Origin: Microbacterium saperdae
Lineage (GTDB): Bacteria > Actinomycetota > Actinomycetes > Actinomycetales > Microbacteriaceae
Assembly (NCBI RefSeq): GCF_006716345.1
Contig: NZ_VFOX01000001.1
Coordinates: 1,116,001-1,180,000 of the forward strand
Reading direction: 5' to 3'
DNA: 64,000 nt
Shown here: positions 18,101-26,469 of the stretch, one piece after another
Numbering within the stretch: position 1 is the stretch's first letter
How the letters are laid out: the number at the start of each line of letters is the position of its first letter
Program-made: the position numbers and the translations under genes
Notes under the pieces: model-generated
Seen by the model: only the letters and a program-made list of their open reading frames with translations
What the model was told of the DNA's origin: nothing
Databases searched by the model: none

Positions 18101-18952
18101 ATGCGAGTGCTGGATACGGATATTGGCACCGACGTGGATGATCTGATTGCTCTCGTCACCGGCTGGGGGAGTGGGATGTCGTTCGATGCCATCACCACGG
18201 TGTACGGGGACACGTCACTTCGCGCGGCAATCGTCCGTGACGCCTACTCCCGTGCGGGAAGATTCCCGCCGCGCATTGTTGCGGGAGAGGGGCGCGCGCT
18301 GTCGGGTCGGCCCGTTTTCTGGGCTGGGCATGAGGGTGTGGCGCTTATCGATGACCCCGAGCACCGCGTGCCGGCCGATCCCGCTGACGCAGCGCGGCTC
18401 CTGGCTGGCGCCGACGAGATCCTTGCCATCGGCCCTCTGACGAACGTCGCTGCCGCGCTGCGCAACTTCACTGGCTCTTCACCAGCCGCTCGGAGGATCG
18501 TCGTGATGGGCGGCGACTTCTCTGGGGCAGCAGAGCACAACGTGATCTGCGACGTGGCTGCCGCGGACGACGTGTTTCGGTCCGGCGCGCCCATCGACGT
18601 CGTCGGCACCGACCAAACCGAGCGTGTGCGGCTGGACCGCAGTGTGCTCGACCGTCTTCCCTCGACTCAGGTAGGCGAGCTGTTGCGCGGCGAGATCGGC
18701 AGGTTCCGACGGTTCATGGAGGCTGAGAGTAATGCCCCGCATGACGCGCTCGCTGTCTTGCTGCTCGAGCGCCCAGACCGGTTCGAGATGGAGCGGGGAA
18801 TCGTGCACGTCGAGGCAGCGGCGAACCGCGCCGGGCACGTGCACTTCGAGCGGAATGCGAACGGACCGCACCGCATCGTGGTGGATGTCGACGTTGACGC
18901 TCTGCGCGAAGACATCGTGTCCCGGATGCTGCTCGGGGCTGCTGTCGGCTAG
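18101..18952 (+). CDS. Inosine/uridine-type nucleoside hydrolase
   Basis: 283 residues from MRVLDTDIGTDVDDL, chosen because GAGGAG precedes it and the family signature DTDxGxDVDD starts there. Splits the N-glycosidic bond of ribonucleosides to base plus ribose. Calcium-binding aspartates D10/D15/D16 region is intact; ILAIGPLTNVAAAL and IVVMGGDFSG match the family; the late NAPHDALAVLLL carries the conserved HD pair. Product ribose would feed the ribokinase in the same locus. The stop overlaps that of the convergent LacI gene by 4 bp. Confidence 0.9.
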   Translation: MRVLDTDIGTDVDDLIALVTGWGSGMSFDAITTVYGDTSLRAAIVRDAYSRAGRFPPRIVAGEGRALSGRPVFWAGHEGVALIDDPEHRVPADPADAARLLAGADEILAIGPLTNVAAALRNFTGSSPAARRIVVMGGDFSGAAEHNVICDVAAADDVFRSGAPIDVVGTDQTERVRLDRSVLDRLPSTQVGELLRGEIGRFRRFMEAESNAPHDALAVLLLERPDRFEMERGIVHVEAAANRAGHVHFERNANGPHRIVVDVDVDALREDIVSRMLLGAAVG

Positions 18953-19947
18953 GTGCTCGAGCGCACGATGAGCTCGGGCGGCAGCAGAAGCCGCGTGTGG
19001 GTGTGGCCGGAGAAATCGGCCGCCTCGGAGAGGATCATGCTCACCGCGGCATCGGCGAGCGCATCGAGAGGCTGGCGCACCGTGGTCAGAGGCAATGCGG
19101 CCGATGCACCGTACTCGATGTCGTCGTAGCCGATAACCGCGATGTCGTCGGGCACGGAGATGCCCGGGGTGGCAAGGAGCGCTTGCATGACGCCGAGCGC
19201 GAGAAGGTCGTTCGCGGCGAAGATCGCGTCAGGACGCAGCTCTGGAGGGAGTGTTGCGATTTTCATCCCAGCCTCCCGGCCGTCGGCCATCCGCTGATCC
19301 GCCGTTTCCATGTGCGTGAAACGCACTCCCTCGACCGCTCGCACCGCGTCTTGCGCGCCTGCCCACCTGTCGTGAACCTGGCTGAGCGGACCACCTATGA
19401 AGACGATGTCTCGCCGGCCTCGGTCGATGAGGTGGGTGACGGCGATTCGACCGCCGAGGCGGCCATCCATCGCGACGGAGCAGCAGTCCCAGTCCGCAGA
19501 TGCGTCATCGAACAGCACGAGGGGCATGCGACGGTTCCGTGTGACGCCCATGCGCGTGGTGAACCCGTTGAGAGGGGTGACGAGCATCCCTTTCACGCGC
19601 TGCCCCTCGAACAAGTCGATGTAGCGGTCCTCGCGGTCGGGATGTTGGTCGCTCGTTCCCAGCACGATGGTGTGACCTCGGCGTTCGGCGGCTTCGACGC
19701 AGGCGCTGGCGAGTCCCCCGAAGAACGGGTTGGCTACGTTGAGGACCACCATGGCGATGGACGTGCTCTCACCGAGTTTGACCTGGCGCGCCAGGTTGTT
19801 GCGAACGAAGCCGAGTCGTTCCATTGTCGCCTGAACCTTCGCCAATGTGGCTGGCGCGACGTAGTCGGGACGGTTCAGAACGTTCGAGACGGTCCCGACG
19901 GACACATTGGCGGCTTCTGCGACCTGCCGAATGCCGACGTTAGCCAC
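18949..19947 (-). CDS. LacI-family transcriptional regulator
   Basis: 332 residues from GTG at 19947 (VANVGIRQVAEAANVSVGTVSNVLN), chosen over an upstream TTG because GAGGAG lies at the right distance. The N-terminal HTH with hinge helix (NNLARQVK) is followed by a periplasmic-binding-protein-like ligand domain: VVLNVANPFFGGLASACVEAAE, FEGQRVKGMLVTPL, DAIFAANDLLALGVMQAL, DDIAVIGYDDIEYG. It is the obvious candidate to bind the two identical palindromes at 18022 and 23146 and so to control both divergent transcript pairs. The inducer is unknown; a rhamnose- or ribose-containing sugar is plausible. Confidence 0.9.
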   Translation of the reverse strand: MANVGIRQVAEAANVSVGTVSNVLNRPDYVAPATLAKVQATMERLGFVRNNLARQVKLGESTSIAMVVLNVANPFFGGLASACVEAAERRGHTIVLGTSDQHPDREDRYIDLFEGQRVKGMLVTPLNGFTTRMGVTRNRRMPLVLFDDASADWDCCSVAMDGRLGGRIAVTHLIDRGRRDIVFIGGPLSQVHDRWAGAQDAVRAVEGVRFTHMETADQRMADGREAGMKIATLPPELRPDAIFAANDLLALGVMQALLATPGISVPDDIAVIGYDDIEYGASAALPLTTVRQPLDALADAAVSMILSEAADFSGHTHTRLLLPPELIVRSST

Positions 19948-20025
19948 GGGGTGTCTCCTCGGGAACAAGATGGATGCTGTGGTCGAGGATAGGCGATCTT
20001 CGGCTCAGGGACTGGCCGGGCAACA

Positions 20026-23000
20026 CTACCAAGATCGTGTTCGCCCACTGATTCCGACGCGCCCAACATGAATCGGCGCGTGTTGGGGTCCGGGCATTCC
20101 GGCTGCCGGAAAGAACGCGACGTCAATGTGTTCGATGCGTTCATCATCAGGCCAACCGTCAAGATCGCAGGTGACTCTGTTCGCCCCCGCCGGCCAGAGC
20201 GATGCCTCGCCGTGACGATGGCTGCCCCGCTCTCCGACGACGGTGATGGCCGCTCGGTGAGCGCGTGAGTATGTGGCGCTGCACAGATCGAGCCACGCGA
20301 ACACGAACGCTGCTCTCCATGGGAGGTCCGGCAGCACCCGCGTGGAGAGGGCGCGAGAGGCACCTTCGTCCGCGCCGGGCAAGACAGCCCAGATGGTTGA
20401 TTGCTGCGCGTGCGGCACCGGCATGCACCGCAATGACTCGGTGCGGATGACGGCCGGAGTGCCGTCGCCGTCGACCATCGAGTCCACCGGCACAAAGAGA
20501 GCACCATCCTCATCGGCGGCGGTGGAGGCCTCTGGATAGCCAAGCCACTGATGCTTCAGTGCGTCGTCAGCAGCCGTCGGCGGCAGGCTACGGGACGACT
20601 CTCCGCGAAGTGTGCGTTGATGCGTGCCTTCGCTCAGCGCTTCGGCGTCCCCATTCGGGTGTTCGAGTTCACATTCGACGCCGGGCGGCACGACCAGGCA
20701 CAGCTCGACTGCATCACTGCGGCGGTGCAGGTCGATCCGAACGTTGCCGCCCGGGAGTGCGCGTGTGGCACTGACGCGTCGCGCCGCGTGGGGGAGGGAG
20801 GGGCGGATTCGTAGCCGCCGCGCCTCCGGAGCCTGGGGCTGCATCCCCACGACCCACCGCCAGACCCAGGCGGCGAAGACACCGCCGAGGCCGATGTGGT
20901 CGAGTGAACCGGTGCCGGTGTTCTTCGGGTCGACCCACCAGCATTCCCAGAATGTCCCGTGGGAGGCCTTGAGCATCGCCCCGACGCCGGGCTCATCGGG
21001 CTGCTGCAGGATGCGGTAGACGAGATCTTGTCGGCGTCCGTTGCCGAGAGCGTCGATGAGCCAGCGAGTCGCGGCGTAGCCTGTGGACACTCGGAAGCCT
21101 CGAGTGATGATGTCGCTCTCGATGCGGCGAAGCGCCTCTTCGTGCTCGTCAGCATTCAGCACCTGGGCTGCGACGGCGGCGGCAAACGAGCCCTGAGTGG
21201 ACGGACCCACCTGCAGGCCCCGGTCGTCGCGTCGAACGAATGCATCGCGGAACGACGCGCGAAGCGATCCGGCAAGGTCGTCGAGCTTCTGCGCGAGTGC
21301 ATGGTCTCCGACCTCGTTCTCGAGCGCCGCTACCGCCTCTGCCTGTTCGATGACGCTGGCTGTATGAAGGATCTCCGGCGGCGTCTGCTCCAGGCCGAGC
21401 CAGTCGTGTCCGTAACTGACAGGAGCGCCTGTGACGAGGCCGCGTTCGTTGCGAAGACCTGCAAGGTAGTCCACCCATCGTCGGAGAGAGGGAAGCGCAT
21501 CGCGTGCGACATCGCGGCGTCCGCTCCACAGGAGATGCCCTGATGCCATTCGCACGAGCGCACTGCCCCAGACCGGATCCGTGTCGAATCTTTCTGTTCT
21601 CACATCTGGTGCCACCGCCGGAATGCTGCCATCAGGACGCTGACTGTCCCGAATGTCGGTGATCCACTTCGCGGCGAATGTGTCGAGGTCGTAGGCAGCG
21701 AACGTGAAGTCTGCGACCGCAGCAGCGTCTCCGGTCCAGCCTGCTTGCTCTCTCGTTGGGCAGTCTTCGGGAATGCCATGCAGCGTGTTCTTTGCGGTGC
21801 GGTCGGCGACTTCCATCAGTCTGCGAATCACGTTGTCATCGGTGGAGATGCGGCCCGCCGTCGGCAGGTCGCTGTGGATCACGACAGCTTCGACAGTGAC
21901 CTCGTCGTGCGCATCGAGCCCGGTGATGTCGACGTAGCGGAAACCGTGGATCGCGAAAAGGGGCTCCAGCGTCACCACGGCACTGCCGTCGAGGATGTAC
22001 TCCACGATCTGCCGTCCTCGGCCCGCGTCGGCAGGAAGGGATAGATTCGTCGTGTCCGCACGGCCATCGCGGAGATGCTCGGAATGTACGACTCGTAAAC
22101 GCTGTCCGTCCCGAGCTTCTGCTCGGCGAACAGTGATCCGTGCGCGTCCAGCGACGTTTTCGAACGCGTCGAAGACATGCGCGTCGTCGGTGCGATGCAC
22201 CAGACGCGCCGTCGTTCGGCGGACTTCACGAACCGTTGGTGCGAGATCCGGAGTAACGGTTCCTGGGAGCATGGTCGCTTCGTCGTCGACAGTGATGACT
22301 GTTCCGACGGCGCCGGCGTTGCGAAGGTTTAGACCTTCCAGGAAGAACGGCTCGTCGACGAAGACCGGCGACGCGGTCGGGGCCGTCTCTGCGCTCGTTG
22401 CGCCGAGACGAATCGGTATGGGTCCGTTGCCGTCCGCGACGATCTCTGCGCGGACTCGGGGGAAAAGCCCTGTGTGCGCCCAGTCGCCTTCACCGAGGCG
22501 CAGGACGAGATGGTTCAGACCTTCGGCGACCATGTCGTCGAGGTCGTAAGTCCGGTACCACGCCCGGGTCGGCGCAGCTCGAGCGGGTTCCAACGCCCCC
22601 GGATTGACCGGTCGCCCGTTGAGTAGCACCGATACAAGTCCTTGGGCGGCGAAGTGCAGGCGAACGTTCGTCGTCCCAGAGTCGGCAGTGAAGCTCAGGG
22701 AGAGTGCCGTTGCAGGTCCATCGGAACGCACCCACGCCGCCTGCCAATCCTCGGCAACGAGCGGTCCGCACTCAAACTCTTGCACCTCGCTCCATCCCGC
22801 CGAGGCCTGTACGGCCCATCGATATCGGCGGAAAGGCTGCAACGCCCTGCTTACCTGGATCGACGAGTGCGCCGTCACGGTACGTTCCAATACCTCCGAG
22901 GAAACACTCCTGGGATCGTGCTCTGCATCGGTAACGACGACGGTGACGCGGCCGAGAGCAGGGGACCAGGACAGGGTCGGGTGCGCTGATCCGGCGAGAA

Positions 23001-23115
23001 GCGGCCGACGCGCGCCGGCCTGGTGCGCGGCTTCGGGGGCTCCACCATCGACGCGCTGCATGACGTTCATTCTCGTTGCCCCATTGCTGTTCAACATAGT
23101 GTTCGACACTCTCAT
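20026..23115 (-). CDS. Alpha-L-rhamnosidase (GH78)
   Basis: About 1029 residues from MRVSNTMLNSNG at 23115, where GAGG precedes the ATG; later ATGs at 23070 and 23061 are alternatives. No signal peptide, so probably cytoplasmic. N-terminal fibronectin-type region, then beta-sandwich domains with FHxFRYVD-like IHGFRYVDITGL, and the (alpha/alpha)6 catalytic barrel starting at DCPTREQAGWTGDA, with GTFWECWWVD contributing the general base. The last 170 residues, after the usual GH78 C-terminal sandwich, look like an extra jelly-roll domain. Releases L-rhamnose from glycosides. Divergent from the ABC importer across operator 2. Confidence 0.88.
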   Translation of the reverse strand: MRVSNTMLNSNGATRMNVMQRVDGGAPEAAHQAGARRPLLAGSAHPTLSWSPALGRVTVVVTDAEHDPRSVSSEVLERTVTAHSSIQVSRALQPFRRYRWAVQASAGWSEVQEFECGPLVAEDWQAAWVRSDGPATALSLSFTADSGTTNVRLHFAAQGLVSVLLNGRPVNPGALEPARAAPTRAWYRTYDLDDMVAEGLNHLVLRLGEGDWAHTGLFPRVRAEIVADGNGPIPIRLGATSAETAPTASPVFVDEPFFLEGLNLRNAGAVGTVITVDDEATMLPGTVTPDLAPTVREVRRTTARLVHRTDDAHVFDAFENVAGRARITVRRAEARDGQRLRVVHSEHLRDGRADTTNLSLPADAGRGRQIVEYILDGSAVVTLEPLFAIHGFRYVDITGLDAHDEVTVEAVVIHSDLPTAGRISTDDNVIRRLMEVADRTAKNTLHGIPEDCPTREQAGWTGDAAAVADFTFAAYDLDTFAAKWITDIRDSQRPDGSIPAVAPDVRTERFDTDPVWGSALVRMASGHLLWSGRRDVARDALPSLRRWVDYLAGLRNERGLVTGAPVSYGHDWLGLEQTPPEILHTASVIEQAEAVAALENEVGDHALAQKLDDLAGSLRASFRDAFVRRDDRGLQVGPSTQGSFAAAVAAQVLNADEHEEALRRIESDIITRGFRVSTGYAATRWLIDALGNGRRQDLVYRILQQPDEPGVGAMLKASHGTFWECWWVDPKNTGTGSLDHIGLGGVFAAWVWRWVVGMQPQAPEARRLRIRPSLPHAARRVSATRALPGGNVRIDLHRRSDAVELCLVVPPGVECELEHPNGDAEALSEGTHQRTLRGESSRSLPPTAADDALKHQWLGYPEASTAADEDGALFVPVDSMVDGDGTPAVIRTESLRCMPVPHAQQSTIWAVLPGADEGASRALSTRVLPDLPWRAAFVFAWLDLCSATYSRAHRAAITVVGERGSHRHGEASLWPAGANRVTCDLDGWPDDERIEHIDVAFFPAAGMPGPQHAPIHVGRVGISGRTRSW

Positions 23116-23116
23116 C

Positions 23117-23161
23117 TTGACCTCACCGGCATTGCGACTCCATAATATGAAAGCTTTCAAT
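23117..23161 (+). promoter_or_regulatory. Promoter with LacI operator, copy 2
   Basis: For the importer operon: -35 TTGACC (23117-23122), 18-bp spacer, -10 CATAAT (23141-23146). The palindrome TATGAAAGCTTTCAAT (23146-23161) starts at the -10 and covers the expected start site, the position of a repressor that blocks initiation. The same palindrome lies 30-45 bp upstream of the divergent rhamnosidase start. Identical to 18022-18037. Confidence 0.78.
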
Positions 23162-23202
23162 TACTTCGACGGCAACTCAGCCGCGTGTCAGAGAGGACAC
23201 CG

Positions 23203-24546
23203 ATGCACCGGACCCTTCGCCGCCCGACCACCCTCGTCGCTGGCGGCCTCATCATCGCCCTGACCGTCCCGCTCGCATCCTGTGCAGGCGGCGACGGCAA
23301 CTCGTCCGGCCAGGCCGGCGAGGTGGACGGCAGCACCATCACAGTGGGTGTGATCTCGCAGCTCGAATCTCAGTTCCAGCTGTATGCGAATGCATACATG
23401 GAGGAGTACCCCGACCGGAAGGTCGAGATCCGCAGCATCAGCGACGACTTCGAGAAGTACTCGCAGCTGCTCGCCACCTCACGGCTCGGGGACAGCCTCC
23501 CGGACGTGTTCTTCAACGTCGACTTCCTCGCCGACACGCTCGCCGACAACAACGTGACTCTGGACCTCGCGCCGGGGCTCGCAGAGAACAAGGCCGGCCT
23601 CGACCTGGAAGAGTTCCTGCCGCAGTTTGTTGGACAGTACCGGCCTATCAGCGATCCGGATGCAGTCACCGGTCTGCCGGTCAGCGCGGACTCGACCGCC
23701 CTTGTCTACAACAAGACGCTCTTCGACCAGGTCGGTGTCACCGAGTACCCGCAGGACGATTGGACGTGGGAGGACTACTACCGCGTCTCCGCACAGATCC
23801 AGGAGAAGTCGGGCGGTGACATCTACGGAACGGTCGCTCCACTGATGGACGGCGCTTCGCTCGTCACCTTCGGGCCGGTCATCACCGCCGCCGGTGGAAC
23901 CATCTACGATCCCGAGACGAACACCAGCGACATCTCCTCCCCGGATGCCCTGGCCGCATGGGAGTCGATGATCAACTTCTACGGCACCGCGTCGGGGGCC
24001 TACACGACCAGCGCCGACGACCCGTCCCTGAAGTTTGAGTCTGGCAAGGTGGCGATGAACATCACCTCACGCGCCTCGATCTCCGGGATGCGCGAGACGA
24101 TGGCCGACTACGAGTGGGACGTTGCTCGCATGCCAACCGTCGACGGTACCCACGTCTCCGGTGGTGGCTCCTACGGCCTGTCCATCGGCCAGACCAGCTC
24201 GAACCAGGACGCAGCATGGGAGTTCCTCGGCTGGTTCTATGACCCCGAGGGCGGCCTCGCTGTCGCGCAGACCCCTGAGGGCGGTGGCATCATCCCACCG
24301 ACGGCGACCGGTCTCTCGGAAGGAACGTGGCAGGACGCGGAAACGCCCGCCAACCTGAAGGTGTACGCCGTCGCCGCCGAGGACGCAGTGCTCCTGCCTC
24401 AGCTGCCCGGCACTGCCGGCTCCGTACTCACCGACGCAGTTCGAACGGCCGTGCAGGAAGTCATCTTGAACGGTAAGTCCGTCGAGGACGCGTTCACAAC
24501 AGCGCAACAGACGGTCGACGAAGCTCTCGCGGCCGCCAAGCCCTGA
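23203..24546 (+). CDS. Sugar ABC transporter, substrate-binding lipoprotein
   Basis: 447 residues from ATG at 23203, with AGAGAGGA upstream; an earlier GTG lacks such a site. Lipoprotein signal: positively charged MHRTLRRPTT, hydrophobic stretch, lipobox LASC with Cys about residue 27. The mature part is a cluster B (family 1) solute-binding protein: FEKYSQLLATSRLGDSLPDVFFN, GLPVSADSTALVYNKTLFDQVGV, TWEDYYRVSAQIQEK, AAWEFLGWFYDPEGG. It captures an oligosaccharide or glycoside outside the cell for the two permeases that follow. No ATPase gene is nearby; a shared MsiK-type ATPase is likely. Confidence 0.93.
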   Translation: MHRTLRRPTTLVAGGLIIALTVPLASCAGGDGNSSGQAGEVDGSTITVGVISQLESQFQLYANAYMEEYPDRKVEIRSISDDFEKYSQLLATSRLGDSLPDVFFNVDFLADTLADNNVTLDLAPGLAENKAGLDLEEFLPQFVGQYRPISDPDAVTGLPVSADSTALVYNKTLFDQVGVTEYPQDDWTWEDYYRVSAQIQEKSGGDIYGTVAPLMDGASLVTFGPVITAAGGTIYDPETNTSDISSPDALAAWESMINFYGTASGAYTTSADDPSLKFESGKVAMNITSRASISGMRETMADYEWDVARMPTVDGTHVSGGGSYGLSIGQTSSNQDAAWEFLGWFYDPEGGLAVAQTPEGGGIIPPTATGLSEGTWQDAETPANLKVYAVAAEDAVLLPQLPGTAGSVLTDAVRTAVQEVILNGKSVEDAFTTAQQTVDEALAAAKP

Positions 24547-24561
24547 GCTCACCGTGAGTAC

Positions 24562-24591
24562 GTGGTGGGGCGGGTATCCCCGCCCCACCAC
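24562..24591 (+). promoter_or_regulatory. Intercistronic hairpin between binding protein and permeases
   Basis: A perfect 13-bp GC-rich stem (24562-24574 with 24579-24591) closed by TATC, with no T tract after it, and directly followed by the permease ribosome site GGAAAGGA. Such hairpins typically protect the binding-protein mRNA from decay and lower expression of the permeases, giving excess binding protein. Confidence 0.75.
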
Positions 24592-24604
24592 TGGAAAGGA
24601 CACC

Positions 24605-25579
24605 ATGAGTCTCGACACTCAAACTCGACGGTCAGCGCAGAACCGCGACGACCGTCCCATCCCGTCGAACACTGAGCGAACGTCAAAGGCTAAAAGCCTT
24701 CGGCGCACGCGCGTCATCGACGGAGCCACCGCGACAGTCTTCCTCGCGCCGGGCCTGATAGCGTTCCTCATCTTCGTGGTGCTTCCGGCGCTCGTGGGCT
24801 TGGGTCTCTCGTTCTTCGACTGGGACCTGTTCTCCACTCCTGAGTTCGTGGGCGTGGACAATTTCGTGCGGCTCATCGGGGATGCCGCGATGTGGAAGTC
24901 GCTCGGAGTGACAGCGCTGTTCGTCATCATGGGAGTCCTCCCCACGACCGTCCTCGGCTTCTGTCTTGCGGTCGTCGCCAACTCCGGGATTCGTGGGGCC
25001 TCAGCGTTCCGTATCCTCTACTTCTTGCCGCTGGTGGCCTCGAGCGCCGTCGCCTCGGCCATCTGGATCAATATCTACCAGCCGCGCGCGGGGCTACTGA
25101 ACTCCATCATCGGTCTGTTCGGCGTTCAAGGACCGGCGTGGCTTACAGACCCGGCCACAGCTCGACCCGCCCTCGTCCTCATGATGATCTGGAGCGCGCT
25201 TCCCGTCGTCATCATTCTCTACATCGCTTCGTTACAGCGGATTCCGGACGACTTGTACTCGGCGGCTGCGCTCGACGGAGCGAACAAGTGGCGTCAGCTG
25301 TGGAGTATCACCTGGCCCAGCGTCGCGGGTACGACCGGACTGGTGCTCGTGCTGCAGCTCATCGGCTTCCTTGGTGGGGCGCTCGAGACCGCCCTCATCA
25401 TGACCGGGGGAGGACCGCTCGGTGAGACCACATCTCTCGCGCTCTATGCCTACAACGTCGGCTTCGAGCGCCGCGAGGTCGGCTACGCGAGTGCGGTGTC
25501 GCTGTTCCAACTGGCGATCCTCGCTGTCGGCTTCGTTATCTACCAAATTGTGATGCATGGACGGAAGGCTCGCGCATGA
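24605..25579 (+). CDS. Sugar ABC transporter permease 1
   Basis: 324 residues from MSLDTQTRR (GGAAAGGACACC upstream). A charged N-terminal tail of about 45 residues, then six membrane segments of the MalF type: ATVFLAPGLIAFLIFVVLPALVGLGLSFFDW, NSIIGLFGVQGPAWLTDP periplasmic loop, and the cytoplasmic EAA loop DLYSAAALDGANKWRQLWSITWP that contacts the ATPase. Pairs with the second permease, whose ATG overlaps its stop. Confidence 0.92.
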   Translation: MSLDTQTRRSAQNRDDRPIPSNTERTSKAKSLRRTRVIDGATATVFLAPGLIAFLIFVVLPALVGLGLSFFDWDLFSTPEFVGVDNFVRLIGDAAMWKSLGVTALFVIMGVLPTTVLGFCLAVVANSGIRGASAFRILYFLPLVASSAVASAIWINIYQPRAGLLNSIIGLFGVQGPAWLTDPATARPALVLMMIWSALPVVIILYIASLQRIPDDLYSAAALDGANKWRQLWSITWPSVAGTTGLVLVLQLIGFLGGALETALIMTGGGPLGETTSLALYAYNVGFERREVGYASAVSLFQLAILAVGFVIYQIVMHGRKARA

Positions 25580-26403
25580 TTATGTCCCCGACGTACCGCG
25601 TCCTCCGTCTCTCGCTGACGATTGTCTGCGGCCTCATCATGGCGCTGCCGATCTTCTACATGGTCTCGCGGTCTTTCATGACTGCCCAGGAAGTGCAGGC
25701 GTTCCCCGCGACCCTGTTCCCGGCTGAGCTCCAGTGGTCCAACTACGCGAAGGCGTTGGAGTTCATCACCCCTCAGGTGCTCTGGAACTCGGTCTTCTTC
25801 AGCCTTGGCGTGCTGGTTCTGCAGCTGGTCCTGTGTCTGCCTGCGGCGTTCGCTCTCGCGAAGATCCCGTTCCGGTGGACGGGACTGGTCCTCGCGGTCC
25901 TTGTGGTCCCCATGTTTGTGCCGGGCAACTTCACTCTCATCCCGACGTTCGTCATCACTTATCAGCTCGGTTGGTTGAACTCGTGGGCTGGTCTCATCGT
26001 CCCGGTGGCGGCACAGATCGCGTTCGGTGTGCTGCTGTTCCGGCAGTTCTTCGCCGGTCTTCCCAACGGACTCACGGAAGCGGCGCGACTGGATGGCGCT
26101 GGGTGGTTCCGGGTGTTCTGGTCAGTGATGCTTCCGCTCGCGAAACCGGCACTTGCGACTTACTGTTCCATCACGTTCCTCGGAGCCTGGAACCAGTACA
26201 TCTGGCCCTTGGTCACTGCGACCGATCCCGGGATGACGGTCATCAACGTGGCGCTGGCACCTCTGGCCGCCGGACAGTACTCCACGGCGTCACCAGCTGT
26301 GGGGCTGGCGGGCGCGGCGATTGCAATGTTGCCAGTGCTACTCGTCTTCCTGGCCCTGCAGAAGTGGTACGTCAAGGGTGTCGCAGGCTCTGGCCTCGAA
26401 TGA
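25576..26403 (+). CDS. Sugar ABC transporter permease 2
   Basis: 275 residues, MalG type. Six membrane segments starting VLRLSLTIVCGLIMALPIFYMVSRSFM; EAA loop GLTEAARLDGAGWFRVFWSVMLPLAKPA. The ATG at 25576 overlaps the stop of permease 1 (ATGA), and a second in-frame ATG follows two codons later. Together they form the membrane channel for the locus's glycoside importer. The next gene, a second GH78 enzyme, starts 66 bp downstream on the same strand. Confidence 0.92.
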   Translation: MIMSPTYRVLRLSLTIVCGLIMALPIFYMVSRSFMTAQEVQAFPATLFPAELQWSNYAKALEFITPQVLWNSVFFSLGVLVLQLVLCLPAAFALAKIPFRWTGLVLAVLVVPMFVPGNFTLIPTFVITYQLGWLNSWAGLIVPVAAQIAFGVLLFRQFFAGLPNGLTEAARLDGAGWFRVFWSVMLPLAKPALATYCSITFLGAWNQYIWPLVTATDPGMTVINVALAPLAAGQYSTASPAVGLAGAAIAMLPVLLVFLALQKWYVKGVAGSGLE

Positions 26404-26469
26404 CATTCCCGAAGACTCCGGCCAGCACGACACCCGAGCGAGCATTGCGGCGCGCCCCGCAGGAAACGA

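Noticed and set aside
23203..26403. A dedicated ATPase for the sugar importer
   Set aside because: No ABC ATPase gene is present in the locus; the only one in the window (56405) belongs to the metal transporter.
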